Assembly: GCA_004563195.1 (NCBI GenBank)
Contig: SFTJ01000044.1
Coordinates: forward strand, 1-44,594
Source of the DNA: a bacterium
Lineage (GTDB): Bacteria; Bacteroidota; Bacteroidia; Bacteroidales; Muribaculaceae
Length of the DNA stretch: 44,594 nt
Direction of reading: 5' to 3'
Under the pieces are notes generated by a model. The model was given only the letters and a program-made list of their open reading frames with translations. It ran no database searches and was not told the DNA's origin. Both the position numbers and the translations under genes were made by a program. The first letter of the stretch is position 1. Each line of letters opens with the position of its first letter. Positions 7,783 through 16,595 of this stretch are shown here, one piece after another.

Positions 7783-9231
7783 ATGATAAAAATAAATAAG
7801 GCAGTGATAATGATGGTGGCGGTGCTTGTGATGCCGCTTATGGCGGGTTGTGGCGGCGGAGTCTTGAATAAGACTGTTCGCGCCATGCTTCTGCAAGGCG
7901 ATACCACCGAGACGAGTTTCAACCAATTGTGTGAATTAATCAGAGCCGATGAGCGTAGCTATGGCGAATATATTGATGCCCAGGGTGAGGTGAATGTGGA
8001 GGCTCTGAACGAGATGATAAACACGATAGGTGCGGGCTTGCGTCCGCCTTGCAGTTGGGATGTGACCGCTTATGGAGAGAAGCAACTGTCGCTAAGTGTG
8101 TATCTCGAGCGAAGTGGCTCGATGACGCCTTATGATACTCAGGGCGGTGGCGGCGAACTGAAGAAGTGCGTAAACGACCTTATAAATTTCTTCCCCGATG
8201 CCAATCCAAAAATATATATCGTGAACGATGGCGTGTATGACTACGCCGGCAGTGTGGATGAATTTTTGAAGGATAAAAACATATATGCCACAACGGCAAA
8301 GACGGGTAATGCCGCCTACACCGACTTTGGTGCAATATTTGAGAGTGTGCTCAGCAACCAGAAAGCCAATGAGGTGAGCGTGCTGATAACCGATATGATT
8401 TATTCGCCGCGCGATGCTCGCAATGTGAGTGCCGACAAGATATTTAACGAGGAAAACAGCCTCGCCACCAGTGTGTTTCGCCAATATCCCCAAAAGGCTG
8501 TGACAGTGTCGAAACTCACCGGCTCGTACCACGGACAATATTATACCTACAACGAAGGGCAATATCGCTACGACGGCCCGCGACCATTTTATGTGTTTGT
8601 GATAGCCGACAGCAAGGTGATGGACAGAATGATGTCATCGGCCGATTATTCAAGATTTATCACTATCGATGCCGCCGAGCACAGCTATCGCTTCAATCAA
8701 CCCGAACGCGAGGTGGAGGCTGCATTATTGCCCAATTGGGAGGGCAGCAAGGGCCGATATAGAGTGGCGCGCGAGGGCGGTTTGCGCTTGGAGCGCTGCG
8801 AAGGCGACCGCACAAGCGGCATAATGCAGTTTAGCATAGCTGTGAATCTTGATGCCCTGGGCAAGAGCGACGCGCTGCTATGCGATGCCGCCAACTACGA
8901 AGTTGAGTCGGGCGACGGCTATCGCATAAGCATAGAGCGCTTGTCGCCGTCGGCAGTGAGTGGCAACAACAAGAGCTACCTCGAAGGCAAGTCGCACATC
9001 ATCACCGTGAGCGGCACACCACAAGTGCGACGCGACGAGCTGGTGATAAGTCTGCGCAACGACTTCCCGGCGTGGATAGGCGAGAGCAATGCCGAGAGCG
9101 ATGCCGACGCTGCGGCACCCGGTTTCGGCAGCACCACCTTCGGCATAGAGCCATTCCTGCGAGGTATATATGATGCCTATGCCAAGCGAGGCGATGCTTA
9201 TACCACTATTCGTGTAAAAATAGAGCAATAA
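7783..9231 (+). CDS. Lipoprotein with vWA-like domain, first gene of a six-gene cluster
   Basis: The 482 residues begin with a lipoprotein signal: hydrophobic segment, then LMAGC with the lipid-bearing Cys at 23. From about residue 100 a vWA-like Rossmann fold is seen: LSLSVYLERSGSM carries a metal-site motif with Glu109 where canonical MIDAS has Asp (ExSxS), and VSVLITDMIYS (Asp204) ends a core strand. PFYVFVIADSKVMDRM follows as a further strand. The C-terminal 200 residues are uncharacterised and probably beta-rich. I chose the ATG at 7783 over an in-frame start at 7636 because it gives the lipobox and follows the promoter. It likely sits on the periplasmic side of a membrane. It is 55 bp from the next gene. 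The exact family is not recognised. Confidence 0.75.
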   Translation: MIKINKAVIMMVAVLVMPLMAGCGGGVLNKTVRAMLLQGDTTETSFNQLCELIRADERSYGEYIDAQGEVNVEALNEMINTIGAGLRPPCSWDVTAYGEKQLSLSVYLERSGSMTPYDTQGGGGELKKCVNDLINFFPDANPKIYIVNDGVYDYAGSVDEFLKDKNIYATTAKTGNAAYTDFGAIFESVLSNQKANEVSVLITDMIYSPRDARNVSADKIFNEENSLATSVFRQYPQKAVTVSKLTGSYHGQYYTYNEGQYRYDGPRPFYVFVIADSKVMDRMMSSADYSRFITIDAAEHSYRFNQPEREVEAALLPNWEGSKGRYRVAREGGLRLERCEGDRTSGIMQFSIAVNLDALGKSDALLCDAANYEVESGDGYRISIERLSPSAVSGNNKSYLEGKSHIITVSGTPQVRRDELVISLRNDFPAWIGESNAESDADAAAPGFGSTTFGIEPFLRGIYDAYAKRGDAYTTIRVKIEQ

Positions 9232-9286
9232 ATCATACTTAAAATCAATCATCGTAAAATAAAACAAAAGAAAAAACTCAGGAATT

Positions 9287-9739
9287 ATGAATCGAAATGT
9301 GAGATACTTGGTGTTTTTAGCAATAGGCGTGCTGCTTGCCGTGTTGTTTCTGCTATTCCCGGCACAGATATATGAAGGCATACGCTACTTCGATGGCGGC
9401 TATAGCAACGAGATGTATAACTACGGCGTATACGACACCTTTGCGCTGATAATGCTGCTTGTGACATGGATAATGGCAGCGGTATATTACTATGTAATCA
9501 ATTCGGTGCGTTTCGACCGCTGGCCGCACTGGCTGATAATGCTTGTGGTGAGCATGGCATTGGCGCCCGGAGTGTGCTTCGGCTATAACGAATATGTGTT
9601 TGCCGAAAATGGACTGAGCTATTTGAGCGAGAGCATGCAAATGGTGTTTGTGAACGTGCTGATGGCAGCTGTGTGGTATGTAGTGGCATCGTTCAGCATC
9701 CGCTGGTGGAGCAGCAACTGCCGCCACTCGCCCTTCTGA
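9287..9739 (+). CDS. Four-TM membrane protein of the cluster
   Basis: The 150-residue protein has four predicted transmembrane helices: about 6-24, 46-68, 82-99 and 118-136. A tyrosine-rich, probably periplasmic, loop lies between the first two (YFDGGYSNEMYNYGVYD), and the C-terminus is WWSSNCRHSPF. No catalytic motif is visible and I do not recognise a family. It sits between the vWA lipoprotein (55-bp gap) and the tubulin-like gene (64-bp gap) in the same orientation, so it is probably an inner-membrane part of the same assembly. Confidence 0.7.
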   Translation: MNRNVRYLVFLAIGVLLAVLFLLFPAQIYEGIRYFDGGYSNEMYNYGVYDTFALIMLLVTWIMAAVYYYVINSVRFDRWPHWLIMLVVSMALAPGVCFGYNEYVFAENGLSYLSESMQMVFVNVLMAAVWYVVASFSIRWWSSNCRHSPF

Positions 9740-9803
9740 AGCCCCGTGCCGAACCATAAACAATAGGACTAATAAATAACTGCAAAAAAAGAGAACCAAC
9801 TAT

Positions 9804-11327
9804 ATGAGACTATTTATCTTCGGCATAGGCGGCACGGGCTCGCGCGTGCTCAAGTCGCTCATCATGCTATCGGCGGCAGGCGTAAAGCCCCTCGACAAGG
9901 ACGGAAAGCCGCTACACGACTTCGAGATAGTGCCCGTAATCATCGACCCGCACAAGTCGAATGAAGACCTCAAGCGCACCGAGCGATTGCTTGCCGACTA
10001 TCGGCTCATACGCCGCAAACTCTATGGCGACGCCACCGACGTCACCGGCTTTTTTGCCACGAAGATATCGCTGCTGAGCGAACTGATGTGCGACTCGAGC
10101 ATACAACTTGCCGACACACCCGTGTGCAACCTTGCCGCAGTGGAACAGAGCAAATTTCGCGAATTTATCAGCTACAACACTATGAATGAGCCTAATCAGG
10201 CTCTCACATCGCTGCTTTTTGCCGACTATCAGCTCGAGAACAAGATGCGAATAGGTTTTGTGGGTTCGCCCAACATAGGCAGCGTGGCGCTCAATCAGAT
10301 TAAGGATAGCGACGAATTTAAGGCATTTGCCAATGTGTTCAATCAAGGCGACCGCATATTCTTTGTGAGTTCGATATTCGGCGGCACAGGAGCTGCAGGA
10401 TTCCCGATATTGGTGAAAAACATACGCCACGCCGAGAAACTCGATGTGAGCAATAAAGACATTTTGCGCCGCGCCCCGATAGGCGCCCTCACTGTGCTGC
10501 CATACTTCAATATCGAGCACAACGAAGATTCGCGCATCAATAAAGCCGACTTTGTGGTAAAGACCCAGTCGGCGCTGCATTACTACAACAAGACACTTAC
10601 CAACGACAGCCGATATGCCATCAATGCCCTGTTCTATGTGGGCGATCAAGTGATATCGAAGCCCTATAACTACGATCCCGGTGAGAAAGGACAGCGCAAT
10701 CGCGCCCATCTGGTGGAATTGGTGGGAGCTATGGCACCACTGCGCTTTGCAGGCATCGACACCTCGCGCATGGTGGATGCAGCAGGCTATCCATTGCCAT
10801 CGTTGGCATTTGAATACGGACTCGACAAGGACGTGCAAGATGTGACGTTCAGCGCATTGGGCGCCGAAACCCGCCGACTGCTCTATAAGCCGCTGCTCAA
10901 GTTTCACCTGTTCTTCCTCTTCTTGCGCACCGGATTGCGAAGCGCTTTGGGCAGAGGTTTTACCGAAGATGCACCGAAAATCACCACCGATTTTATGGCC
11001 ACAGAGTTCTATCGCGTGCTCGACGGACAGTTTATGCGCGCCTATAGCGAGTGGCTCATAGAGATGTGCGACAATCGCCGCAGCGTGCATCTGTTTAATA
11101 TCGGCGACCTCGATATGAACACCACCGTGGCAGGCGTACAGACCAAGAAACGCAGTTGGCCACTGGGCCGAGCCACCATATCGGTAGATACCTTTATCGA
11201 CCGTATGAACAAATTGAGCCGCGACGCCTCGAAATATGTGAAAGGCGCCGAGGAACTGAAACTCTTCGACCTCTTCGACCGCGCCGCTACGACACTCGTT
11301 GACGAGAAGTATGAAAACATCAATTAA
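9804..11327 (+). CDS. Tubulin/FtsZ-superfamily GTPase-like protein (Tubulin_2 type)
   Basis: The 507 residues begin MRLFIFGIGGTGSRVLKSL, a glycine-rich N-terminal nucleotide loop (residues 7-14) as in FtsZ/tubulin. IFFVSSIFGGTGAAGFPILV follows, with GGTGAAG at 193-199 equal in position and form to the tubulin signature GGGTGSG (T4 loop). MRIGFVGSPNIGSVAL is another core strand. The rest, especially after about residue 330, diverges from FtsZ and tubulin and fits the group annotated as tubulin-like (Tubulin_2), often found beside vWA genes. It is not a cell-division FtsZ. GTP binding is inferred; polymerisation is not shown. The gaps are 64 bp upstream and 42 bp downstream. Confidence 0.8.
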   Translation: MRLFIFGIGGTGSRVLKSLIMLSAAGVKPLDKDGKPLHDFEIVPVIIDPHKSNEDLKRTERLLADYRLIRRKLYGDATDVTGFFATKISLLSELMCDSSIQLADTPVCNLAAVEQSKFREFISYNTMNEPNQALTSLLFADYQLENKMRIGFVGSPNIGSVALNQIKDSDEFKAFANVFNQGDRIFFVSSIFGGTGAAGFPILVKNIRHAEKLDVSNKDILRRAPIGALTVLPYFNIEHNEDSRINKADFVVKTQSALHYYNKTLTNDSRYAINALFYVGDQVISKPYNYDPGEKGQRNRAHLVELVGAMAPLRFAGIDTSRMVDAAGYPLPSLAFEYGLDKDVQDVTFSALGAETRRLLYKPLLKFHLFFLFLRTGLRSALGRGFTEDAPKITTDFMATEFYRVLDGQFMRAYSEWLIEMCDNRRSVHLFNIGDLDMNTTVAGVQTKKRSWPLGRATISVDTFIDRMNKLSRDASKYVKGAEELKLFDLFDRAATTLVDEKYENIN

Positions 11328-11369
11328 TATCGGCAAAACATCAACAACAATCAATCAGCACAAAACAGC

Positions 11370-14300
11370 ATGAGCAATATACTATCATATAGCACCAAGA
11401 CCACCAAAACCAGCATCGACGACTGGGTGGCAGTGGAACCCTATAGCGACGACGACATACGCGCCATACGCGACCCCAACGGCGGACTCTCAGAGAGCCC
11501 ACGCACGGCTATCCCGAGTCCGTTTGCCCAACTCGACTTGGTGAAAAACGCCTTCGACAACCTCTCAGCCAACCGCTTGCGAGGGTCGATGATGGACGAG
11601 CGATTGGTGTCGGACGCCCTCGATGTGGCACAACTCTTTTTCAACTACGAAAACCACAAAAACTATCTGCGCATAGTGCGTTGGAACCGCAGCGAGCAGC
11701 TCGAAATACTCAAAAACAGCGACCAACATCGCCTCTATGGAGAGACCCTGCAACTTTTCCTCGAGAGCGACACCGTGTATAACTTCGATATCTTCACCGA
11801 TTGGTATATCCTCGTGTGGGATAATATAGCAATAGGCGGCACCTCGCCCGCTTCGCTCACCATGGCAGCCCCGGGGCTGAGCAATGTAGAAGGCATCAAG
11901 GTGGAGCAAGGCGTATCGCTCTACTCAACTCTCCGCCCGCTTTGGGAAAGAGATGAGGACTTTGTGTACTATATCTATCTGCTCTTCAATGCCTATCCGG
12001 TGCTGCGCGAGCGCATGGGCAGCGTGTATGCCTATATGCTTGCCAACCTCGATATGATACGCAGCAAGCGCCCCGGGCTATATCAGCGCATAGTGAGCGT
12101 GGTGCCCAATCCGTCGGCACTGGTTAGAGAAAATGCCTCAAGTGTGAAAGAGCGCTTGGAATTGACATTCAATCCGTTCTCCGGCGACCAAACAGTGTCG
12201 GTAATCGGAGCACAATTCTATAAAAAACGCGCAGCCAGCATAGTGATGAATGTGGCAGAGAGCGACTTTGTGATAGCACCCGGACGACCACAGCCCGAGG
12301 GCGAAAAACTGCCACTTGTGCTTCGCGGCAATTTCAACGGACAGATAGAGCAATATCGCTATGTGGACAAAGTGTGGGACAGCGCCACCGAAGTGTATGC
12401 CGGCGGAGTGCCCATAGCAGAGCGAAAATTGCCCGATACAGCCATACAGTATCCCTTCGTTACTACAGCCGACTTCCTGTCGGATACCATAATACAACTC
12501 GGGGCAGAGGTGGATTCGCAGCACTTCTTCGACGGAAATTTGATAAATCGCAGCGAAAACACCAAGTGCGGCTACTTGTTGCCGCTCACCGAGACATTCT
12601 TCAAGTATTTTAATGCCGCCGACGTGACCAAGCGCGTGATAGGCCGTAATATGCTCGACATAGAGGAAAACGGCGACGGAAGCGTAACGGTGAGCCTCAG
12701 AATACCCGTAAAGAAGAAATATATAGAACTGAGCCGCACCTATATGCCTATAGCCGATGCGGCATGGCGATTTGACGAACGTCGCGGCACTGGTCGCATA
12801 GTGACGCAAAAGACCATTTCGACAGCGATATTCCCATTTGTGCGCACCGACCATCGCGACACCTACACCGTGCAACTTTTCAGCCTGCTTCGCGACGGGT
12901 CGTGCCGACTGCGCTTCCTGCGCAACGGCATGAGCACCGATGGCATAATTGCCGACAGCGGCGTGCGCACACAGACCAATTTCTATCAGACTGCATATTA
13001 CAACGTCGACGGTTCGTTCGACTTTGTAGAAGCCACCGTGACCTGCGAGCAAGGCACTATCACCGGCGTGATAATACCATTGTGGCAGCACTATGAACCA
13101 TCGAACAAACAGATGATATTTGCCGTGGACTTCGGTACCACCAATTCGCATGTGGAATATGCCGAGCGCGGCCGCGAATCGCGCCCGCTCGACTTCGAAG
13201 AAGGCGAAGAGATGACGCTGGTGGCATCGCTAATACGCAAGGGCACGCTCGATGCGGCTGATACGCTGCAGAATGTGGAGTTTTTGCCACGCAGCATAGG
13301 AGCGCTCTATGGCTTTCCGCTACGCACAGCATTGTCGACCAATATCAACTCCTCGGGAACCGACCTTTTCCGCAATGTGAATATCCCGTTTATGTACGAG
13401 CGCAAATATTTCAAGGGCTACAGTGTGAAGACCGGGTTGAAGTGGAGCGGCGATACCACACTTTCGCAAGAATTTTTGCGCGAAATAATGATGCTCATCA
13501 AGGCCAAAGCCCTGCTTGAGCGAGCCGATCTGGCAAGCACCGAAGTGGTTTACTTCTATCCGGTGGCAATGGGCGGCGCCGACCGACGCCGACTCAACGA
13601 CGTGTGGACAATGCTCTATAACACCTACATAGGCGGACATGAGAGCAATCTGCGCGCCTATCCCGAATCGGTGGCACCGGCATTCTACTATACCGGCGCA
13701 CAAGTGGCAGGCGGCAGTTATGTGTCGATCGACATAGGTGGCGGCACCAGCGATGTGGTGGTGTATCAGCCCACCGCCGACGGCATGCGCACCGAGCCCA
13801 CCATAGTGTCGTCGTTCCGATTTGCCGGCGATGCAGTGTTTGGCGACGGTTTTGCCACCTGCGATGCCGACAACAATCCGTTGCTGGCACATTACACCGA
13901 ATATTTCCGTAGATTGATAGATAAAAACGACGATTTGGCATATCTCAACAGCATACTTGCCGACATAATGAACGACAAACGCAGCGAGGACATCAATGCC
14001 TTCCTGTTCTCGATAGAGAATGTGGAAGAATTGCGCCAGCGTCGCGAGATAGACCGCAAACTCTTCTCCTACAACAACCTTCTGCGCAACGACGAGCATC
14101 GCCGCTTGATATTTATGTACTTCTATGCCGCTATGATTTACTACATAGCCACAATGATAAAGGCACGCGGACAGAAGATGCCAAAGCAAGTGTACTTCAG
14201 CGGCACCGGCTCCAAGATGCTCAACATACTCGGCGGACACAGCCAAGTGGAAGAATTTACCCGACTGATAATAGAAAAAGTGTCGGGCGAGGCTTATAAA

Positions 14301-14801
14301 GAGCACTTCGAAGTGAAGGTTGAGAAAGATCAGCCCAAGCAGATAACTTGCCGTGGCGGCGTGCGCCTGGAGAACAAGCGACTCGAAGGCAAAGAGAACA
14401 GCGAGATGTACTCGCCGCGAAATATCAACAGGATAAAATATTGCTACTCGATGATAGACGACCGCGAATTGACCTTCGGCGACGTGAATAAACAGGATAT
14501 TCGTGCTATTATTGTGGATAAAGTGTTGGAGTTTAATCAATTCTTCTTATCTTTGTTGTCGACTGATGTATGCGACGAATTCGGCATCGACAAGAAAGTA
14601 CAAAACTTGTTTGCATCGGTGGTAAACGACGATGTGTCGAACTATCTAACCGCGGGTATCAACAGTTATTTGGCAGGTCGCTATGGCGACGACGATGTGG
14701 TGGAAGATGTGCCGTTCTTCTATCCGATAGTGGGAGTGATACGCCACAATCTGCTGAAGAATTTGTGCCACGAAGTGATAAGTCGCTACGGCATTAGTTA
14801 G
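11370..14801 (+). CDS. Large protein with C-terminal actin/Hsp70-type ATPase domain
   Basis: The 1143 residues fall into two parts. Residues 1 to about 585 are uncharacterised: helical at the start (around AIPSPFAQLDLVKNAF and the 95-250 segment), then likely beta-rich. Residues 580-1143 carry an actin/Hsp70 ATPase: phosphate-1 loop DFGTTNSH at 587-594, VYFYPVAMGGADRRR, phosphate-2 loop DIGGGTSD at 788-795, and adenosine motif SGTGSKML at about 944-951. The connecting regions are longer than in DnaK, and no DnaK substrate-binding domain is seen. It follows the tubulin-like gene by 42 bp. I infer an ATP-driven partner or scaffold, probably cytosolic (no signal peptide). The N-terminal half is unassigned. 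Confidence 0.85.
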   Translation: MSNILSYSTKTTKTSIDDWVAVEPYSDDDIRAIRDPNGGLSESPRTAIPSPFAQLDLVKNAFDNLSANRLRGSMMDERLVSDALDVAQLFFNYENHKNYLRIVRWNRSEQLEILKNSDQHRLYGETLQLFLESDTVYNFDIFTDWYILVWDNIAIGGTSPASLTMAAPGLSNVEGIKVEQGVSLYSTLRPLWERDEDFVYYIYLLFNAYPVLRERMGSVYAYMLANLDMIRSKRPGLYQRIVSVVPNPSALVRENASSVKERLELTFNPFSGDQTVSVIGAQFYKKRAASIVMNVAESDFVIAPGRPQPEGEKLPLVLRGNFNGQIEQYRYVDKVWDSATEVYAGGVPIAERKLPDTAIQYPFVTTADFLSDTIIQLGAEVDSQHFFDGNLINRSENTKCGYLLPLTETFFKYFNAADVTKRVIGRNMLDIEENGDGSVTVSLRIPVKKKYIELSRTYMPIADAAWRFDERRGTGRIVTQKTISTAIFPFVRTDHRDTYTVQLFSLLRDGSCRLRFLRNGMSTDGIIADSGVRTQTNFYQTAYYNVDGSFDFVEATVTCEQGTITGVIIPLWQHYEPSNKQMIFAVDFGTTNSHVEYAERGRESRPLDFEEGEEMTLVASLIRKGTLDAADTLQNVEFLPRSIGALYGFPLRTALSTNINSSGTDLFRNVNIPFMYERKYFKGYSVKTGLKWSGDTTLSQEFLREIMMLIKAKALLERADLASTEVVYFYPVAMGGADRRRLNDVWTMLYNTYIGGHESNLRAYPESVAPAFYYTGAQVAGGSYVSIDIGGGTSDVVVYQPTADGMRTEPTIVSSFRFAGDAVFGDGFATCDADNNPLLAHYTEYFRRLIDKNDDLAYLNSILADIMNDKRSEDINAFLFSIENVEELRQRREIDRKLFSYNNLLRNDEHRRLIFMYFYAAMIYYIATMIKARGQKMPKQVYFSGTGSKMLNILGGHSQVEEFTRLIIEKVSGEAYKEHFEVKVEKDQPKQITCRGGVRLENKRLEGKENSEMYSPRNINRIKYCYSMIDDRELTFGDVNKQDIRAIIVDKVLEFNQFFLSLLSTDVCDEFGIDKKVQNLFASVVNDDVSNYLTAGINSYLAGRYGDDDVVEDVPFFYPIVGVIRHNLLKNLCHEVISRYGIS

Positions 14802-14855
14802 CCAATAGAGAAATGGATAAATGGAATTATAGAATAAAAAACTAACAGATAGGAA

Positions 14856-15986
14856 ATGAAGCGAACTCTATCAGTATTACTTGTTATTATGGTCAGTATA
14901 GCCACAGCCGTGACGCTAAGGGCAGAGACCGACGAATCGAAACCCTTAAGTGCCAAGCAGTGGCAGCGTGCAATAGCCATAGTGGGACAGAATGCCGCTC
15001 TTGACGGCCGCTATGGCCATCCCGAAAGCGAATTCCCCGAAGAATATATGCTCGACGACTTGAACAAAGTGTATAAGAGTTCGAAGTGGAAGAAAGTATA
15101 TGAATACCTCAAATCGAAAGAAACCGAGGGAGGCAATATAGAGAAAATACGCGAAATAGCCAAGGAATATACCCAGCCTGCGGGCGTGGTGCGCAAATTG
15201 AAAGAATATATAGCCAGTCATCCCGAGTCGGCATCCAACACTCCGCCGGCATCGCCGGCGCCTGTCGATAGCGAAGTGCCTGCCACTCAGCCGGTGAATA
15301 CAGCCACAATCGACGCAGCGCCCGAAGAAGAGATGCCCGCTACCGACTCTATAGCCATCATCAATGCCACAGCCGGTGGCAGCACCTCGGAGAGCCACGG
15401 CGGATGGGCGATGGTGCTCGATGTGATTCTGCTATTGATGTCGGCTGCAGCACTGTATTTTGCTTGGATTACCAAGAAAGAGAATGCCGAGCTGAAGAAA
15501 GAATTGGACTATAAGACCAACAAATTGAACTCGCAGTTCGAAAAATTCTCGAAAAACATCACCACCGACCTCAATAGAGTGACCTATCTGGTTAATCGTC
15601 GCCGCCCCACCGATATAGATTTCGATGGTGGCGAGAAGGACGGCACGGAAGTGGCATATAATGGTCCCAAGCGACTGTTCCTCACCAAGCCCGATGCCAA
15701 TGATTATTTCATACGCACTACCGAGGTGGTGGAAATAGGCAATTCGATATTCGAACTGTCGACCAACGACGGCGTTACGGGTACATTTAAGGTAATCGAC
15801 AATCCCGAGGTGCATCAGTTTGCGCTGATGATGCCCACCGAGAACCTTGTGAGAGCATGCACAGGCAAGGGAATACAGATATCAAACGGCAAGACACGCA
15901 TCGTGACCGACCGCGAAGGCACTGCTCGATTAGAAAACGGTAGATGGCACGTGGCAGTGAAAGCCATTATTCACTACGAAGCATAA
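14856..15986 (+). CDS. Signal/TM-anchored coiled-coil protein of the cluster
   Basis: The 376 residues show: an N-terminal hydrophobic segment (5-21, signal peptide or anchor); a helical, charged region (30-122); a Pro/Ala/Thr-rich linker (126-165); one transmembrane helix (about 184-204); a Lys/Glu coiled coil (206-246); and a C-terminal domain, probably beta-rich (270-376). The linker suggests the N-terminal part is periplasmic and the coiled coil plus C-terminal domain cytosolic. No enzyme motif is visible and I do not recognise a family. Spacing is 54 bp after the actin-like gene and 12 bp before the zinc-ribbon gene, so co-transcription is likely. It could couple cytosolic NTPases to the envelope. 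Confidence 0.75.
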   Translation: MKRTLSVLLVIMVSIATAVTLRAETDESKPLSAKQWQRAIAIVGQNAALDGRYGHPESEFPEEYMLDDLNKVYKSSKWKKVYEYLKSKETEGGNIEKIREIAKEYTQPAGVVRKLKEYIASHPESASNTPPASPAPVDSEVPATQPVNTATIDAAPEEEMPATDSIAIINATAGGSTSESHGGWAMVLDVILLLMSAAALYFAWITKKENAELKKELDYKTNKLNSQFEKFSKNITTDLNRVTYLVNRRRPTDIDFDGGEKDGTEVAYNGPKRLFLTKPDANDYFIRTTEVVEIGNSIFELSTNDGVTGTFKVIDNPEVHQFALMMPTENLVRACTGKGIQISNGKTRIVTDREGTARLENGRWHVAVKAIIHYEA

Positions 15987-15998
15987 ACTCATAGGCTG

Positions 15999-16544
15999 AT
16001 GGAATATAAGTGTCCTCAATGTGGAAAAATCATAGTGCTGTCGCACGACGAGTTGGTGTCGCAAGGCCATCTGGTGGTGTGTCCGCAATGCTTGTCGGAG
16101 TTTGAGGTAGCCCCAACGGCACCCGAAGTCGGCAGTCATGGAGCGGGAACCTACGGCTATGGTCAGCCCACAGCCGAGGCACCTTCGCAGTCAGCAGCCC
16201 ACCAATCGTATGCCATATTTGCATGCACGGTGTGCGGCAATCAGGTGCAGAGCAATTTTAATTATTGTCCCTTCTGTGGGCGTCGCATCGGCGCACAGCA
16301 GTATCACCCGTCGCCGGCAGTGCGTCGGCAACCCGCAACGGCGGTTCAAACGCAAGAAGCGCCTCGGCAAGGGCAACAAGGTCAACAGGGGCAGCAATCG
16401 CCACACATGCCCTATGTGCCGCATTATCGCTATGGCTATAAGACCACAGCTCCGGGCCGCAAATTAGGCAGCAAGCCATGGTTCTGGACCTATATAGTGG
16501 TGCTGATAGTGCTCGCCATACTGCTGCTGAGGTCGATTTTTTGA
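15999..16544 (+). CDS. Double zinc-ribbon, tail-anchored protein, last gene of the cluster
   Basis: The 181 residues carry two zinc ribbons: C5-x2-C8 with C28-x2-C31 (MEYKCPQCGK and VVCPQCLSEF), and C76-x2-C79 with C90-x2-C93 (FACTVCGNQ and YCPFCGRRIG). A Gln/Pro-rich linker (about 100-140) leads to a C-terminal transmembrane helix (161-180). This is a cytosolic zinc protein held by its tail. Such ribbons usually mediate protein or nucleic-acid contacts. It begins 12 bp after the coiled-coil gene. The base composition changes right after it, to the AT-rich acyltransferase, marking the probable operon end. Confidence 0.75.
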   Translation: MEYKCPQCGKIIVLSHDELVSQGHLVVCPQCLSEFEVAPTAPEVGSHGAGTYGYGQPTAEAPSQSAAHQSYAIFACTVCGNQVQSNFNYCPFCGRRIGAQQYHPSPAVRRQPATAVQTQEAPRQGQQGQQGQQSPHMPYVPHYRYGYKTTAPGRKLGSKPWFWTYIVVLIVLAILLLRSIF

Positions 16545-16595
16545 GTTGTGTGAGTGATAATATAATTGTAATCGGCGTCGATGCAAGATTGACAA

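Noticed and set aside
9912..11354. Long open frame of 480 codons on the minus strand
   Set aside because: It is fully antisense to the tubulin-like gene, which has clear motifs. The composition (His- and Cys-rich) is typical of a shadow frame in this codon usage.
13320..14540. 406-codon minus-strand frame inside the actin-like gene
   Set aside because: Antisense shadow with no recognisable domain; the plus strand carries the ATPase motifs.
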